From the NCBI GenBank assembly GCA_002413755.1, contig DHXQ01000032.1, positions 40,192-45,421 of the forward strand: 5,230 nucleotides of DNA. The letters are read 5' to 3'. Both the position numbers and the translations under genes were made by a program. Under the pieces are notes generated by a model, which had not been told where the DNA came from, ran no database searches, and saw only the letters and a program-made list of their open reading frames with translations. Positions 4,418 through 5,230 of this stretch are shown here, piece by piece (position 1 is the first letter of the stretch; each line of letters starts with the position of its first letter). The stretch is from Candidatus Saccharibacteria bacterium UBA5152. GTDB taxonomy: Bacteria; Patescibacteriota; Saccharimonadia; Saccharimonadales; UBA4665.

Positions 4418-5230
4418 TTAGGCGGCGTTGTTGAGCAGCACTTTGAAGGTTGTGCCGACGCCGACTTCGGATTCGACATCAATCTTGCCGCCGTGGAGTT
4501 CGACGACCTCATTTGACCAGTAGAGGCCTAGGCCGGTGCCACCGACCCGGACAGACAACGGGTTGTCGATGCGGGAAAATTTCTTGAACAGCTTGCCCAT
4601 ATCATGCTTGGCGATGCCAACGCCTTTGTCGGTGATGGTTACAACGGTCTTTTCGTGCGCTACCGATTGGACTTTGACACTGATCGACTTGCCCGGCGGG
4701 GTATATTTGCTGGCATTATCAATGATATTTCCGAGGGCCATGCGGATGTATTCGGTGTCAACCAGGGCACGGACGACTTTCTTGGGCACGGTGTACTCAA
4801 TCGCCTGGTTGCGGCCGCTGAATGTCGAGGCAGCGTCATGTATGATGCTTTCCATCAGACTGCCTAGGTCGGTTTCGATGCGCTTCAGGCTGATCTTTTT
4901 GAGGTCGAGCTTAGCCACCCGCAATATGTCGTTGACGACTTGGATCTGGCGCTCGTTTGATTCGTAGGCACTTTGTAAAAATCGCTGCTGCTCATCGCTG
5001 ATTGTCCCGGCGTAGCCTTCCAGGATCATGCCGACGTATTGCTTGACAGCGGTGGCTGGCGTGCGCAATTGGTGTGACGCCAGGGCGATAAACTCATCTT
5101 TGGAGCGGTTAATCTCAATTAGTTGGTGGACACGCTGCGATTCGAGGAGCTTGCGCTGCAGCGAATAGCGCATCACTCGCGACAGCAGCTCACTATCGAG
5201 CGGGCCTTTGACCAGGTAATCGGCCACGCC
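4418..5230 (-). CDS. Hybrid sensor: receiver-domain tail plus histidine kinase (5' end outside window)
   Basis: The frame is open from the window edge (5230) to TAA at 4420-4418, giving 270 codons. The first visible residues, GVADYLVKGPLDSELLSRVMRYSLQRK, match the end of a response-regulator receiver domain (conserved Lys8 in 'DYLVKG'), so the gene starts further right; the GTG at 5227 is internal. The HisKA domain follows, with phospho-acceptor His53 in SKDEFIALASHQLRTP. The HATPase domain has N-box NIIDNASKYTP (168-178), G1 DKGVGI (201-206), F-box FKKF (215-218) and G2 GGTGLGL (230-236). No membrane segment appears in the visible part and the protein ends just after the ATPase fold. It should autophosphorylate on His53, with the receiver as an input or relay module. 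The cognate regulator is not in the window. Its transcript would run toward the polymerase-like ORF 69 nt downstream. Confidence 0.93.
   Translation of the reverse strand, partial: GVADYLVKGPLDSELLSRVMRYSLQRKLLESQRVHQLIEINRSKDEFIALASHQLRTPATAVKQYVGMILEGYAGTISDEQQRFLQSAYESNERQIQVVNDILRVAKLDLKKISLKRIETDLGSLMESIIHDAASTFSGRNQAIEYTVPKKVVRALVDTEYIRMALGNIIDNASKYTPPGKSISVKVQSVAHEKTVVTITDKGVGIAKHDMGKLFKKFSRIDNPLSVRVGGTGLGLYWSNEVVELHGGKIDVESEVGVGTTFKVLLNNAA

Noticed and set aside
4536..4967. 143-codon plus-strand frame inside the histidine kinase
   Set aside because: It is antisense to conserved kinase motifs (N, G1, F, G2 boxes) and shows no domain or ribosome binding site.
1..5230. Recoded genetic code (TGA as Gly, as in Gracilibacteria/Absconditabacteria)
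   Set aside because: radC ends at TGA in a sensible place and no gene here needs read-through of TGA.

Overview
The window looks like chromosomal DNA from a Candidatus Saccharibacteria (TM7) or related Patescibacteria genome. This is an inference from protein character: a secreted or membrane-anchored tail protein of a type I associate with that group, a stand-alone RadC flanked by two small unfamiliar proteins, and an ABC-F ATPase. Genes are compact, Shine-Dalgarno sites are mostly good, and the standard code fits (radC ends in TGA and no in-frame TGA is needed). No database search was possible, so the lineage is a moderate-confidence guess.

Left part (1-605): the C-terminal 109 codons of a protein whose start lies outside the window, then a very acidic 45-residue mini-protein with an excellent Shine-Dalgarno, closed by a strong intrinsic terminator (574-605).

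Middle (606-2342): a good sigma70-type promoter (636-665) is followed by about 290 bases without a credible gene. This stretch has a C-rich, G-poor segment and a 7+7 inverted repeat. Then comes a tight three-gene unit: a 91-aa unfamiliar basic protein, radC (overlapping it by 14 nt), and a 98-aa unfamiliar acidic protein 19 nt further on. The overlap and spacing indicate one operon, possibly tied to DNA repair or DNA uptake through RadC.

Right part (2343-5230): an AT-rich promoter region precedes a 552-aa ABC-F ATPase with two complete nucleotide-binding domains. Facing it on the minus strand, only 18 nt away, is an 83-codon ORF that resembles a degenerate N-terminal fragment of a Y-family (DinB/UmuC) translesion polymerase. 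Upstream of that on the minus strand is a histidine kinase whose visible N-terminus is the tail of a receiver domain, so it is probably a REC-HisKA-HATPase hybrid running off the window end.

The most interesting points are the apparent Y-family polymerase remnant with a possibly leaderless start, the RadC operon with two unfamiliar small partners, and its long structured leader. No mobile element, CRISPR array, tRNA or rRNA was seen.
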